A DNA stretch of 64,000 nucleotides from contig NZ_QHJF01000027.1 of NCBI RefSeq assembly GCF_003259225.1, positions 1 to 64,000 on the forward strand, in the 5' to 3' direction. Position numbers and translations under genes: made by a program. The notes beneath the pieces are model-generated. The model made no database searches and was not told the origin of the DNA. It saw nothing but the letters and a program-made list of their open reading frames with translations. Source of the stretch: Marinomonas arctica (lineage in GTDB: Bacteria > Pseudomonadota > Gammaproteobacteria > Pseudomonadales > Marinomonadaceae). This document shows, piece after piece, positions 43,427 through 51,702 of the stretch (position 1 is its first letter; every line of letters begins with the position of its first letter).

Positions 43427-43435
43427 ATTTTGGCC

Positions 43436-44083
43436 CTAGTCTTGATTGGTTTCTTGCGTTGTTTCTGTTTCAGCATCTGAATCGGCCACTTCGTCTTCAT
43501 CCGGATCGGTGCCATTAAATGACTCCAATTGCCTTAGGTACGCTTCGGTAACAATGAGTCTAACCACAGGCGTAATATTGACCATTTGATTTTTGCTGTC
43601 TTCTTCATAGGTTTTGCCGCGAATGACGATTCCGTGCCGACTGAATAACGCCAAAATATCTTTGAAGCGAGTCTCATTCGGAATTTCACGTTTAACCAAC
43701 TGCACAAAGCGATCTAGAATGGTGTGGGTGTTAGTGGCCACAAAGCCATTATCGACTTCGAAATTCTCTATTTTTTCTTCATAGATTTGGCGAAGAACAA
43801 GCAAAAATAGCGTCTCGTCGGTTTTCAAACGAACAAACGCTTCTTTCTGAATGGGTAAGACACCGGCAAGACGCTCATTTTCGTTAATGTAAAGCTTCAT
43901 CCCTAGGGCATCAAATAGGTTATCGAAGTAATCCTGATAAGATTCTAAAAGCAAATAATGTTTACGTTGACCGTGCTTGTAGGCGCTGGCAAATTGGTTG
44001 GCAATCACGAAATTTGCTGTTTGTTGAAACTCTTGAGCATCTTTGCCGGATTCTTCAACCACTTTTTTTAATTCTCTAAGCAT
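43436..44083 (-). CDS. mksE: MksE, condensin accessory subunit (JetB homologue)
   Basis: 215 residues, without known catalytic motifs, with tandem winged-helix character (FANQFASAY... region and RETRFKDILALF-type segments) and an acidic Glu/Thr-rich tail. Identified chiefly by size and by its place between the kleisin and the SMC-like gene, as in mksFEB. The start ATG overlaps the mksF stop (TAATG), so the subunits are translationally coupled. Confidence 0.85.
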   Translation of the reverse strand: MLRELKKVVEESGKDAQEFQQTANFVIANQFASAYKHGQRKHYLLLESYQDYFDNLFDALGMKLYINENERLAGVLPIQKEAFVRLKTDETLFLLVLRQIYEEKIENFEVDNGFVATNTHTILDRFVQLVKREIPNETRFKDILALFSRHGIVIRGKTYEEDSKNQMVNITPVVRLIVTEAYLRQLESFNGTDPDEDEVADSDAETETTQETNQD

Positions 44084-45474
44084 TACGCATTGCTCCTACG
44101 TACGACAGTAAATTCCCGGCATTCAACAAAATCATGCACGTCTACATATTGATTGGTAAACTGGACTTCAAACAAGTCTTCTATTTTTTTAGCGCTTACC
44201 CCCAAAGAGCCGACGTAGCGTAAATGGTCAAAGCAAACAAAATCTTCAACGGATTCAATGGTAAAATCCAGAATATGCTTGCTATTCTCTGCTGCGATTT
44301 GCTTGTCTAAGTAGCTCTGCATTTTGGGAATAGTGACCTGACGGGCTTCATGGAAGCGGCGCTGCTGATCACGCATTTTTATGGCATCGGCAGACACTTC
44401 TGATGGTGTCATCACGCGAGGTGGTGGTGGCTCTCGACGTTTCGTTGGTTGTGCCGCAGAAGCCATGCCGACAAAGCGTGCACCAATCACTTCTTTTAAG
44501 ACAGGTAATTTCTCGTATTTTGCTATATCCGTAATGATGCCAGCCACTTTGTTGGCCATACCAGGTCTAGAGCTGTCCATGTATCGGGCGGTATCGGCAG
44601 CGCGTTTTTCTAGACGGTAACGATATTCGTCAATGCGTTCTAGACGTTGCTCTATGTTACTAAAGGTTTGAATGATGTCCCGGCAGTCTTTTTCTACCAT
44701 AGCTTGCGCTTCCGCCATGGTAATCAACTGTTGGTCCACATAGCATTGCGCGACCTGCCCCATTGTTTCAGGGTTACCTAAAAACTCTTGAGTCAATTCA
44801 AGGATTTGACGTCTAAATCGAAATGGGTTGTTGCTGGTCTTGATGGTTTTGTAATCGGCGATCAATATCCCTTCTACAAACAAATCAAAGAATCCAGCCA
44901 CGATTGCTTTCGGATCTCGACTGGCAAAAAGCTCTCTTTGCAAGCTCCGAATGCCCAGCAATATCTGATTCAAATGCGCAGAAAAATCCCTTGATGCCTC
45001 CGCAGACTGGCGTAATGTGACGCCACGCTCTTTTGGATGCTTCGCCACGGATTCCAAATTACTAAGAATACTTAAAACGGTCGCGCCATAATTACGTTTA
45101 CCATGGCGACTGATTTCAACAAGGGAGCGTAGTAACATAGAGATTTGCGGTGTCATTAGTACACTGACACGATACAACTCTTGTTCTTCCACCAGCCACC
45201 CCGTATTGACTAAACGATGGTAAATTCTTAGCGCGTAGTCATGAATTGTTTTTGGCGAGTCAAAGGACTCTTTTTGCTCATCATGCCAAGCGAGGGTGTC
45301 TAATTTGTGAAGCGTATCTTCAATCGATTCGATAATCGTTGATTTGTCTTTTATTGGGTCTTCAGCATGGTCATAAAAAACCTCCGCCAAATCATTCAGT
45401 ACCGCTTCAATCAATGCCCTATTTGAGCCGCTTAATGCCTGAAATATTTCATCAGGCAAGTGTCTAAATAGCAT
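44083..45474 (-). CDS. mksF: MksF, condensin kleisin subunit (JetA homologue)
   Basis: 463 residues from the ATG at 45474, with GGAG eight bases upstream; a TTG eight codons earlier is unlikely. The protein is mainly helical: an N-terminal domain (FRHLPDEIFQALSGSNRAL), a middle helical region, a Pro-rich linker (KRREPPPPRVMTPSEV) and a C-terminal winged helix, the kleisin plan for bridging the MksB heads. First gene of mksFEB; cbiX lies 39 bases upstream on the same strand, possibly in the same transcript. Confidence 0.85.
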   Translation of the reverse strand: MLFRHLPDEIFQALSGSNRALIEAVLNDLAEVFYDHAEDPIKDKSTIIESIEDTLHKLDTLAWHDEQKESFDSPKTIHDYALRIYHRLVNTGWLVEEQELYRVSVLMTPQISMLLRSLVEISRHGKRNYGATVLSILSNLESVAKHPKERGVTLRQSAEASRDFSAHLNQILLGIRSLQRELFASRDPKAIVAGFFDLFVEGILIADYKTIKTSNNPFRFRRQILELTQEFLGNPETMGQVAQCYVDQQLITMAEAQAMVEKDCRDIIQTFSNIEQRLERIDEYRYRLEKRAADTARYMDSSRPGMANKVAGIITDIAKYEKLPVLKEVIGARFVGMASAAQPTKRREPPPPRVMTPSEVSADAIKMRDQQRRFHEARQVTIPKMQSYLDKQIAAENSKHILDFTIESVEDFVCFDHLRYVGSLGVSAKKIEDLFEVQFTNQYVDVHDFVECREFTVVRRSNA

Positions 45475-45513
45475 GCACTCGGCTCCATAAACGATCAAAA
45501 ACTAATGGCATAT

Positions 45514-45891
45514 TTAGACCTTACCTAAATGATTGGCAATGACGGTTTGCATGGCGTTTTTCACTAGTACATCATCGCCAATAGGTGGTAATAACTCTAT
45601 TTGCAAATCATCGGACTGCAGCAATGCTATTTGCGCTGGCACGTCTTGTCGAAGATGACGTCCCACGGCTAAAAACAAAGGCAATACAGCAATGTGACGG
45701 ACTTCTTTGCCCAATATATCTATCACATCTTCTAATGAAGGCGCGGTAAGCTCCATATAAGCTAAACTAACGTTGTTTTCGCCATACGCCTGAGCAACTT
45801 GCTGATAGAGTGATTCGAAGGGCTGTTTCCAAAGAGGGTCTGGGCTTCCATGTGCAAGAAGTATGATGTGATCGTATTCTTTGCGTAGCAT
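45514..45891 (-). CDS. cbiX: Small CbiX/SirB-type chelatase
   Basis: 125-residue single-domain class II chelatase, expected to insert cobalt or iron into sirohydrochlorin as a homodimer. ILLAHGSPDPLW gives the metal-binding His14, and LPLFLAVGRHLRQDVP the second His. Short CbiX proteins are ancestral forms; whether this one serves sirohaem or cobalamin cannot be told, as no other gene of either path is near. The window also holds ferrochelatase, a distant structural relative. Confidence 0.88.
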   Translation of the reverse strand: MLRKEYDHIILLAHGSPDPLWKQPFESLYQQVAQAYGENNVSLAYMELTAPSLEDVIDILGKEVRHIAVLPLFLAVGRHLRQDVPAQIALLQSDDLQIELLPPIGDDVLVKNAMQTVIANHLGKV

Positions 45892-46088
45892 TTTGATACC
45901 TAATGTTTCTCGATTCCTCCATTTTAGCCATCCTATCTTAGAAAAAGAAGCTGCATATTAAAAAACCTTAAAATCTTCTGGCGAAATTGATAAAAAAACG
46001 CTCCTTCAAGCGAATTTGTGAAGTTATTGATCCTATTTCTTTTTTTATGCGTACACTAAGGACCATTGCAATCCACAGGATAAGGTAA

Positions 46089-46973
46089 ATGAAGATTCTA
46101 TTGTCTGGGGCGACAGGTTTTGTTGGTCAGTATTTAACTAAAGAGCTTCTTAAAAACGATCATCAGCTATACGCACTCGTTAAAAAGACGTCGGACACTC
46201 GCTTGGATCCAAGCATAGTTCAACTTACATTATCATCGTTACAAACACTGGATGAACAAATCGATGTGTTTATCAACTTAGCGGGCGAAAATATTGCTGC
46301 ACGCCCTTGGACGGCAAAGCGCAAAGAAGCACTCTTTCAAAGCCGTGTTACTTTGACTAAGCAAGTGCGGTTGTCACTTAAGCATCCTGTCAAACGCCTC
46401 ATATCCATGTCAGCTGTTGGATTTTATGGCATTTCTCGACATGGCACGTTTACTGAAGAAACCATGCCAAAACAAGGGTTTGCCCATGAGCTTTGTCGTG
46501 CTTGGGAAGACGCGGCAAATGAGTTTATTGATGACGGAACCCAAGTGGTGGTCTTTCGGTTAGGCGTCGTATTGGGGAATGGAGGCGCTTTGGAAAAAAT
46601 GCGCCTGCCTTTTTTATGTGGACTTGGAGGTCCGATTGCGGGCGGGCAGCAGTGGTTTTCTTGGATACACATCGCCGATGTAATAGGCGCTATTATGGCG
46701 GCTATGAGCGATGCATCCTATGAAGGCACGTACAACTTAGTCGCTCCACAGTTTATTACCCAGAAGCGCTTCTCCCAAGCCTATGCCAGCTCATTAAATC
46801 GTCCGGCTGTGTTGCCCACTCCTAGGTGGACACTGAATCTTATTTTTGGAGAGATGGCCTCTTTATTGACCGAGGGTGCCAAAATCGCCCCTCAAAAATT
46901 AGAAAAACGAGGTTTTCGTTTTCAATTTCACAATATTGATGACGCGTTATCGGATATTGCGAACGGGCGTTAA
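46089..46973 (+). CDS. TIGR01777-family NAD(P)-dependent epimerase/reductase
   Basis: 294 residues, extended SDR fold. Nucleotide motif LLSGATGFVGQYL at the start, NLAGENIAARPW (a hallmark of this family, called YfcH or SulA in E. coli), MSAVGFYGI with the active Tyr and a C-terminal DUF1731 segment. The substrate is unknown; the family name SulA for this gene is misleading as it is unrelated to the SOS division inhibitor. AGGATAAGG precedes the ATG. Single gene between divergent cbiX and a convergent zinc-ribbon gene. Confidence 0.9.
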   Translation: MKILLSGATGFVGQYLTKELLKNDHQLYALVKKTSDTRLDPSIVQLTLSSLQTLDEQIDVFINLAGENIAARPWTAKRKEALFQSRVTLTKQVRLSLKHPVKRLISMSAVGFYGISRHGTFTEETMPKQGFAHELCRAWEDAANEFIDDGTQVVVFRLGVVLGNGGALEKMRLPFLCGLGGPIAGGQQWFSWIHIADVIGAIMAAMSDASYEGTYNLVAPQFITQKRFSQAYASSLNRPAVLPTPRWTLNLIFGEMASLLTEGAKIAPQKLEKRGFRFQFHNIDDALSDIANGR

Positions 46974-47004
46974 ATGGGCCAATAAATAAATGCACCAACA
47001 AGCA

Positions 47005-47047
47005 AAAAAGGGTCAACGCCTCTTTTTTAAAACAGGTAACCCTTTTT
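47005..47047. terminator. Possible shared terminator between convergent genes
   Basis: AAAAAGGGT (47005-47013) pairs with ACCCTTTTT (47039-47047) around a 25-base loop. It covers the last codons of the minus-strand zinc-ribbon gene. The long loop makes it uncertain. Confidence 0.35.
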
Positions 47048-47528
47048 CATCATTTAATGTATTAGTACAAACTGGGTACGTAATACATCCCCAAAAATAG
47101 CCGTTTTTGCTCTTTTTTCTCACTAGATAGTGGCCACAAACCCGGCAAGGATATTTTTTTGTACTTGAAGGAATGCCATTGTCATCTTCAACGGTGACTT
47201 TGCATTCAGGGTAATTGGAGCACCCCCAAAAAACATTGTCTTTGAAGCTTTTTTTTCTAAGAGGCGACTGACAAGCAGGGCAAAAATACCTCTTTGCCCT
47301 GACAGGCTTACCGTTTTCGTTATTCGCCGTGTAGTCACAGTTTGGGTAGGATTCACAGCCCCAAAACTCGCCATTTGCGCCTGTTTTTAACACTAGCAGG
47401 CTCTCACATTTTGGGCATCGATAACGAATTTTAGCCGTCTTAATATGGGCATCGTCACCCTGCTCTAGGAACTCTTGCTCCCAGTTACTTGATGACCCCT
47501 TTATTAACTTGCTGTCTTCTTCCTGCAC
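47013..47528 (-). CDS. Triple topoisomerase-type C4 zinc-finger protein
   Basis: 171 residues holding three successive C4 modules of the kind found at the C-terminus of topoisomerase I: CPKCESLLVL...FWGCESYPNC, CPACQSPL...FWGCSNYPEC and CRVCGHYL...FWGCITYPVC. Each binds one zinc and probably single-stranded DNA. E. coli YrdD has the same plan. No catalytic domain is attached. It lies three bases after the next upstream gene (47532) on its strand. Confidence 0.87.
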   Translation of the reverse strand: MQEEDSKLIKGSSSNWEQEFLEQGDDAHIKTAKIRYRCPKCESLLVLKTGANGEFWGCESYPNCDYTANNENGKPVRAKRYFCPACQSPLRKKSFKDNVFWGCSNYPECKVTVEDDNGIPSSTKKYPCRVCGHYLVRKKSKNGYFWGCITYPVCTNTLNDEKGLPVLKKRR

Positions 47529-47531
47529 GCG

Positions 47532-47903
47532 CTACTCTTTATTTTGATCACAAAGCGCACTGTCTTCTTTGCAGTCTTCTTGTCCTGCTAGACTTCTAAT
47601 TTTTGACGCACCTTTTCTGGCACTGTCCGCTGTTGCTTCTCCAGCCTCTTGCAGCTTATCCCACACAATTACGCCTGTCTCTTTAGCCTCTTTCGATGCC
47701 TTACTGCCATACTCAGACGCTTTATTGCCAAACTCTGATGCTTTTTCAGTTGCTGTATCTGCGATTTCTGACGTGGTTGTTTTGGTTTTTTCCCACATCT
47801 TTTGTACGCCATCTTTGGCCTTGTCAAAGCGGCTTTCTTCATCTGCAATCGCAACGCTGGAAATAAAAATAAGCGAATAAATGACGGCTTTTATCTGTTT
47901 CAT
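47532..47903 (-). CDS. Exported LEA-like amphipathic-repeat protein
   Basis: 123 residues with a signal peptide (IKAVIYSLIFISSVAIA, cleavage after Ala20 or 21). The mature part is rich in Ala, Lys, Glu, Thr and contains seven-residue repeats (ASEFGNK, ASEYGSK, ASKEAKE) flanked by Trp-containing amphipathic segments (KMWEKTK and VWDKLQE), typical of LEA-like or apolipoprotein-like helices that fold on membranes or under dehydration. Two cysteines near the end (DCKED, LCDQN) may form a disulfide. No specific family recognised. Its start overlaps the HAD stop by one base. Confidence 0.7.
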   Translation of the reverse strand: MKQIKAVIYSLIFISSVAIADEESRFDKAKDGVQKMWEKTKTTTSEIADTATEKASEFGNKASEYGSKASKEAKETGVIVWDKLQEAGEATADSARKGASKIRSLAGQEDCKEDSALCDQNKE

Positions 47904-48640
47904 TATACAGCCCTCCTGTTATCTAGAGACGGCGTTTTTAACCAATCCATCAGCTGACTGATATCACTCAATGTAGGCAAATTACGATAACGCGACAATA
48001 TCTCATCATTGACTTGTTCATGCTCCCAAGTGCTGTGGTAAGGCACATGAAGCGCTTGGGCGCCAAGATCAAGAACCGGTAAAATGTCCGATTTCAAAGA
48101 ATTTCCAATCATCAAAAACCGCTCAACAGGTATCTGATGACGCTGAAGTATTTGCTGATAAACGGTGGAGGTTTTCTCGCTGACTATTTCAATGGCATCG
48201 AAGTAATCCGCTATGCCAGAACGGGCCAATTTACTTTCTTGGTCAAGAAGATCCCCTTTGGTGATCACCAATAAGCGATACTGTCCTTTTAGTTGCTCTA
48301 ACACGTTCTTTATATTGGGTAACAACTCAACGGGCGACGCTAGCATGCATTTTGCAAGCTGAATGATCTCGTGTATTTCATTCCCCGTAATTCGCCCTTC
48401 TGTCAGCTCTATGGCTGTCTCTATCATTGAAAGAGTAAAGCCTTTGATGCCATAACCAAAGTGCTCTAAATTTTTCACTTGAACCTCGCCTAGATGAGAG
48501 CGGATGTAAGACTCATCATGATAGGCCAAAAGTAGATGAATAAACGCATCTTGGGCATGAATAAAAATATCTTCATTGCGCCAAAGCGTATCGTCGGCAT
48601 CAAAGGCGATGGTGTCAATTAGTGTGCTATTTAAGATCAT
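47903..48640 (-). CDS. HAD-family hydrolase
   Basis: 245 residues from the ATG at 48640, overlapping hemH by 14 bases; the frame can be extended to a TTG at 48670, which has no ribosome site. Motif I AFDADDTLWRNE, motif II VITKGDLLDQ, Lys region SEKTSTVYQ and motif IV MIGNSLKSDI. In motif IV, Asn replaces the usual Asp (GNS instead of GDS), as in one branch of HAD phosphatases. Substrate unknown. Coupled to hemH by overlap. Confidence 0.8.
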   Translation of the reverse strand: MILNSTLIDTIAFDADDTLWRNEDIFIHAQDAFIHLLLAYHDESYIRSHLGEVQVKNLEHFGYGIKGFTLSMIETAIELTEGRITGNEIHEIIQLAKCMLASPVELLPNIKNVLEQLKGQYRLLVITKGDLLDQESKLARSGIADYFDAIEIVSEKTSTVYQQILQRHQIPVERFLMIGNSLKSDILPVLDLGAQALHVPYHSTWEHEQVNDEILSRYRNLPTLSDISQLMDWLKTPSLDNRRAV

Positions 48641-49634
48641 CTGGTGCCCATTGCTTGGTATTTTTTTCAATTAAACTCACATAAAGGTCTACTTGATCAG
48701 GCGAATCGTTTAATGCAGGTATATAGTCAAATGCCAAACCTCCATTATGTTTAAACTCATCGCCTAACTCTAATGTGACCTCTTCCAGTGTTTCAATGCA
48801 ATCAATGGAAAAAGCAGGACTAATCACATTTATTTTCTTTATCCCCATAGAAGGTAGAGCCTTCAATGTAACATCGGCGTAGGGCTTTAACCATTCTTCT
48901 CGACCAAATCTAGACTGATACACATGCGTCCATTCATGATCTCCTAGCTCAAGCTCTTCGGCGACCAAACGGCTTGTTGTTTCGCAACGACGCGAATAAG
49001 GGTCGCCATTGGTGACATAACGCTTAGGAATGCCATGATAAGAAAACACAAGATGACGCCGCTCTCCCTGTTTGTCCCATTGTGCGCGTATGGAATTACA
49101 AAGTGCTTTGATATACAGAGGATGATCCGCATAATCATGGAGCAACTGTAAGGATGGCCAGTGTGGGCAGCGCTTCAACGATTTCATCAATCTGTCGTAG
49201 GCGGCCGCCGTTGTGGTCGCCGAAAATTGAGGGTACATAGGCATAACAAGGATATTTTTAACGCCCTGTTCTCTTAATTTGTTGGCGGCACTTTCAACAC
49301 TGGGATTACCATAGGTCATTGCCAATTCAACAGGAATAGAGTGTCCAGTTTTTTCAAGCAAGGCTTTTTTGACATTTTCTTTTAGACGCTGACTGAGTAC
49401 GAGCAGTGGTGAGCCTTCATCCATCCAGACCTGCTGATACACCTTGGCGACTTTTGGTGGACGAAACGTTAATACAATAAGGTTAAGAATGGGTTGCCAA
49501 AGTAAAGGATTTAAATCTACAACACGAGAGTCAGACAAAAACTCTCTTAGATAACGGCGAACCTCGGCTGTCTGCGGTGCATCCGGTGTCCCTAAATTCA
49601 TCATCAATACACCATAATCGCTCGTGTTTTTCAT
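48627..49634 (-). CDS. hemH: Ferrochelatase
   Basis: Inserts Fe(II) into protoporphyrin IX, last step of haem synthesis. 335 residues from ATG 49634 (AAAGGT upstream; the 52 extra codons before it have no family similarity). GVLMMNLGTPDAPQTAEVRR at the N-terminus, LVFSYHGIPKRYV with the active His, VYQSRFGREEWLKPY and SPAFSIDCIETLEE are all present. Together with hemN and cbiX, three tetrapyrrole genes occur in the window, though not in one cluster. Confidence 0.95.
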   Translation of the reverse strand: MKNTSDYGVLMMNLGTPDAPQTAEVRRYLREFLSDSRVVDLNPLLWQPILNLIVLTFRPPKVAKVYQQVWMDEGSPLLVLSQRLKENVKKALLEKTGHSIPVELAMTYGNPSVESAANKLREQGVKNILVMPMYPQFSATTTAAAYDRLMKSLKRCPHWPSLQLLHDYADHPLYIKALCNSIRAQWDKQGERRHLVFSYHGIPKRYVTNGDPYSRRCETTSRLVAEELELGDHEWTHVYQSRFGREEWLKPYADVTLKALPSMGIKKINVISPAFSIDCIETLEEVTLELGDEFKHNGGLAFDYIPALNDSPDQVDLYVSLIEKNTKQWAPDDLK

Positions 49635-49759
49635 GTCATACCTTTTTGTTTGAAGTCTTGACCTATTATATGCCATTTGAGTGTGAAGAATAATGAAAAA
49701 ACGCGCCATTTTAGAGGCTAGCTTTTCAAATTCTATGTGGCAAATGGCAGTGCTCGTGT

Positions 49760-50563
49760 CTATAAAAACCACATCCGCATGGCAGAGCAAGCAATAAAAA
49801 TCATAAAGCTGATCAACAAAACATTTTTATCCAATCGACTGTTTTGGTGGCGACAAAGCCAATAAAAAAAACCATGACAGCATGCCAATATCAACATAGA
49901 AGGTAAATGTATAGCACCAGCAAAGCCTGACTCGTCTAGGTTATTAATGGTCTGAGCAGGATAAATAAAACCCACCATACCCGCAATAGAAGCAAACACG
50001 ACAAGGCCATCAATGGTGCCTTGTTGATTCTTTGATGTTATGTTTTTTTGTGTACAAAGGCTTCTAGCCAGTACACCGCCACCATTACCTGACAACAGAG
50101 ATAAAACACCAATAAATAGGCCAGTAGGCAAACGCCCCAGCCTGTTGAATAATGAAATTGTTTTTTGCCGTTGACGCATATCGAATACAGCATTGATCAC
50201 GGCCATGAGTGCAATCAACGAAAACGCTACTTTAAAGGTTAATAGGTTTGTGATCGAGAGAAGCTGAGCACCGATCACTGCGCCCATTGCCACTCCAGGC
50301 GCAAAGTAAATGAGGCACTGGGAATCGACGTCTTGTCGTCTCATCGCCTGTATCCAAGAATATAAGTGCGTCGGTATGAACGCGGTGATGCAAGTGGCGA
50401 CAATAGGCAACACATACTCTGAAAACGAAAGTCCAAAGACAGGTAAAAAGAAGCCAATAGTAGGAATGGCAATGAGTGCTGGTGAGACATGAACCGAAGC
50501 AAAAGCAGCACCTGTGGCAGCACCAATAAAAATTAATAGAAAGATAAGTTCAATGGTAAACAT
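49760..50563 (-). CDS. TSUP (TauE/SafE) family membrane permease
   Basis: 267 residues from the ATG at 50563; the frame extending to 50629 crosses the cheV terminator and is spurious there. About eight membrane spans with the two internal repeats of the family; GAATGAAFASVHVSPALIAIP and GVLSLLSGNGGGVLARSL are the conserved glycine-rich segments. Family members move sulfite, sulfoacetate or other small organosulfur anions outward. Substrate unknown. A weak ribosome site suggests low expression. Confidence 0.85.
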   Translation of the reverse strand: MFTIELIFLLIFIGAATGAAFASVHVSPALIAIPTIGFFLPVFGLSFSEYVLPIVATCITAFIPTHLYSWIQAMRRQDVDSQCLIYFAPGVAMGAVIGAQLLSITNLLTFKVAFSLIALMAVINAVFDMRQRQKTISLFNRLGRLPTGLFIGVLSLLSGNGGGVLARSLCTQKNITSKNQQGTIDGLVVFASIAGMVGFIYPAQTINNLDESGFAGAIHLPSMLILACCHGFFYWLCRHQNSRLDKNVLLISFMIFIACSAMRMWFL

Positions 50564-50595
50564 AACAAGCACACTATCCGATAAGAAAGCAGAAT

Positions 50596-50624
50596 AAAAA
50601 AAGCAGGCATCTGCCTGCTTTTTA
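50596..50624 (-). terminator. Intrinsic terminator of cheV
   Basis: AAGCAGGC (50601-50608), loop ATCT, GCCTGCTT (50613-50620). On the minus strand it is followed by a T5-7 run; the plus direction also has TTTAT. It lies 31 bases after the cheV stop. Confidence 0.88.
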
Positions 50625-50654
50625 TCCAAATCACCAAATATAATTTACAAGAAG

Positions 50655-51590
50655 CTACTCTCTTTCAACCACACTTCGAATTCTTTCTTGGATCAAGGAG
50701 GCCAGTTTATCTGGTTGGAATTTTGACAAAAAGTCATCACAACCCACTTTTTGCACCATGGCTTTGTTGAAACTACCACTCAGCGACGTATGCAAAACAA
50801 TGTATAGATCTTTTAATCTAGGGTCTTCGCGAACCTCACGGGTCAGACGGTAACCGTCCATCTCTGGCATTTCGGCATCGGTTATCATCATGAGTAGTTT
50901 TTCAGGAACAATTTCCCCATCAGCAGCCCATTTTTTTAATTTCTCAAGGCCGCGTTTACCATCCGTTGCTTCATGAACCGTAATTCCCATAAAGTCTAAC
51001 GTCGAACGACATTGCGCCAAACCGACTGAGGAATCATCAACCACTAACACTTCCAAGCCCTTAGCCAAAGTGAGTAGATCTTTATCGATGATATGGTCGC
51101 TCACTCGGCTGTCATAAGGTGAAATCTCAGCCAGTACTTTTTCGACGTCAATAATTTCGACGATACGATCATTCACCCGAGTAATCGCGGTCAGGTAATG
51201 CTGACGCCCTGTTCCGTCAGGTGGCGGTAAAATTTCATTCCAATTCATGTTTATGATGCGATCAACTTCTCCCACCATAAAGCCTTGTACCGTATTATTG
51301 TACTCGGTCACAATTAAATTACATGGTTGGGTACGATCAATAGGACGCATACCAATAGATTCAGATAAATCAATAACCGGTACGGTTCTACCGCGAAAAT
51401 GCGTGACGCCAGCTACAGATGGATGTCTATGAGGCATTAAGTTCAATTTAGGCAACATGACGACTTCTTGAACTTTAAACACGTTTATTGCGAACATTTG
51501 CATTCCACCAAGACGGAACATCAGTAGTTCCAAACGGTTTTCACCAACCAACTTGGTTCTTTGGTCTACAGCGTCTAACATGCTTGCCAT
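50655..51590 (-). CDS. cheV: Chemotaxis protein CheV (CheW-receiver fusion)
   Basis: 311 residues. The N-terminal CheW domain (about 20-160) has LELLMFRLGGMQMFAINVFK and GVTHFRGRTVPVIDLS; the C-terminal receiver (178-305) has Asp185/186 in VLVVDDSS and phosphoacceptor Asp238 in MMITDAEMPEMDGY. CheV couples receptors to CheA and can adapt through its phosphorylation. It is a single gene here, away from any che cluster, between a terminator and the divergent EAL-HDOD gene. Confidence 0.95.
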   Translation of the reverse strand: MASMLDAVDQRTKLVGENRLELLMFRLGGMQMFAINVFKVQEVVMLPKLNLMPHRHPSVAGVTHFRGRTVPVIDLSESIGMRPIDRTQPCNLIVTEYNNTVQGFMVGEVDRIINMNWNEILPPPDGTGRQHYLTAITRVNDRIVEIIDVEKVLAEISPYDSRVSDHIIDKDLLTLAKGLEVLVVDDSSVGLAQCRSTLDFMGITVHEATDGKRGLEKLKKWAADGEIVPEKLLMMITDAEMPEMDGYRLTREVREDPRLKDLYIVLHTSLSGSFNKAMVQKVGCDDFLSKFQPDKLASLIQERIRSVVERE

Positions 51591-51702
51591 ATATTACTCC
51601 AAACATTTTTAAATTAAGGCATTAATCCATTATAACCATGATATTCTATAAGGCTAAATCTTACTGTATTTTTTTGTGTCACTCTTCTTGCAAGGACCCT
51701 TA

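Noticed and set aside
40010-45474. Complete Wadjet defence system
   Set aside because: No JetD-type nuclease gene lies on either side; only the three condensin-type genes can be supported.
49635-49790. 52-codon N-terminal extension of hemH
   Set aside because: No family similarity; the ATG at 49634 has AAAGGT upstream and starts exactly at the conserved ferrochelatase N-terminus.
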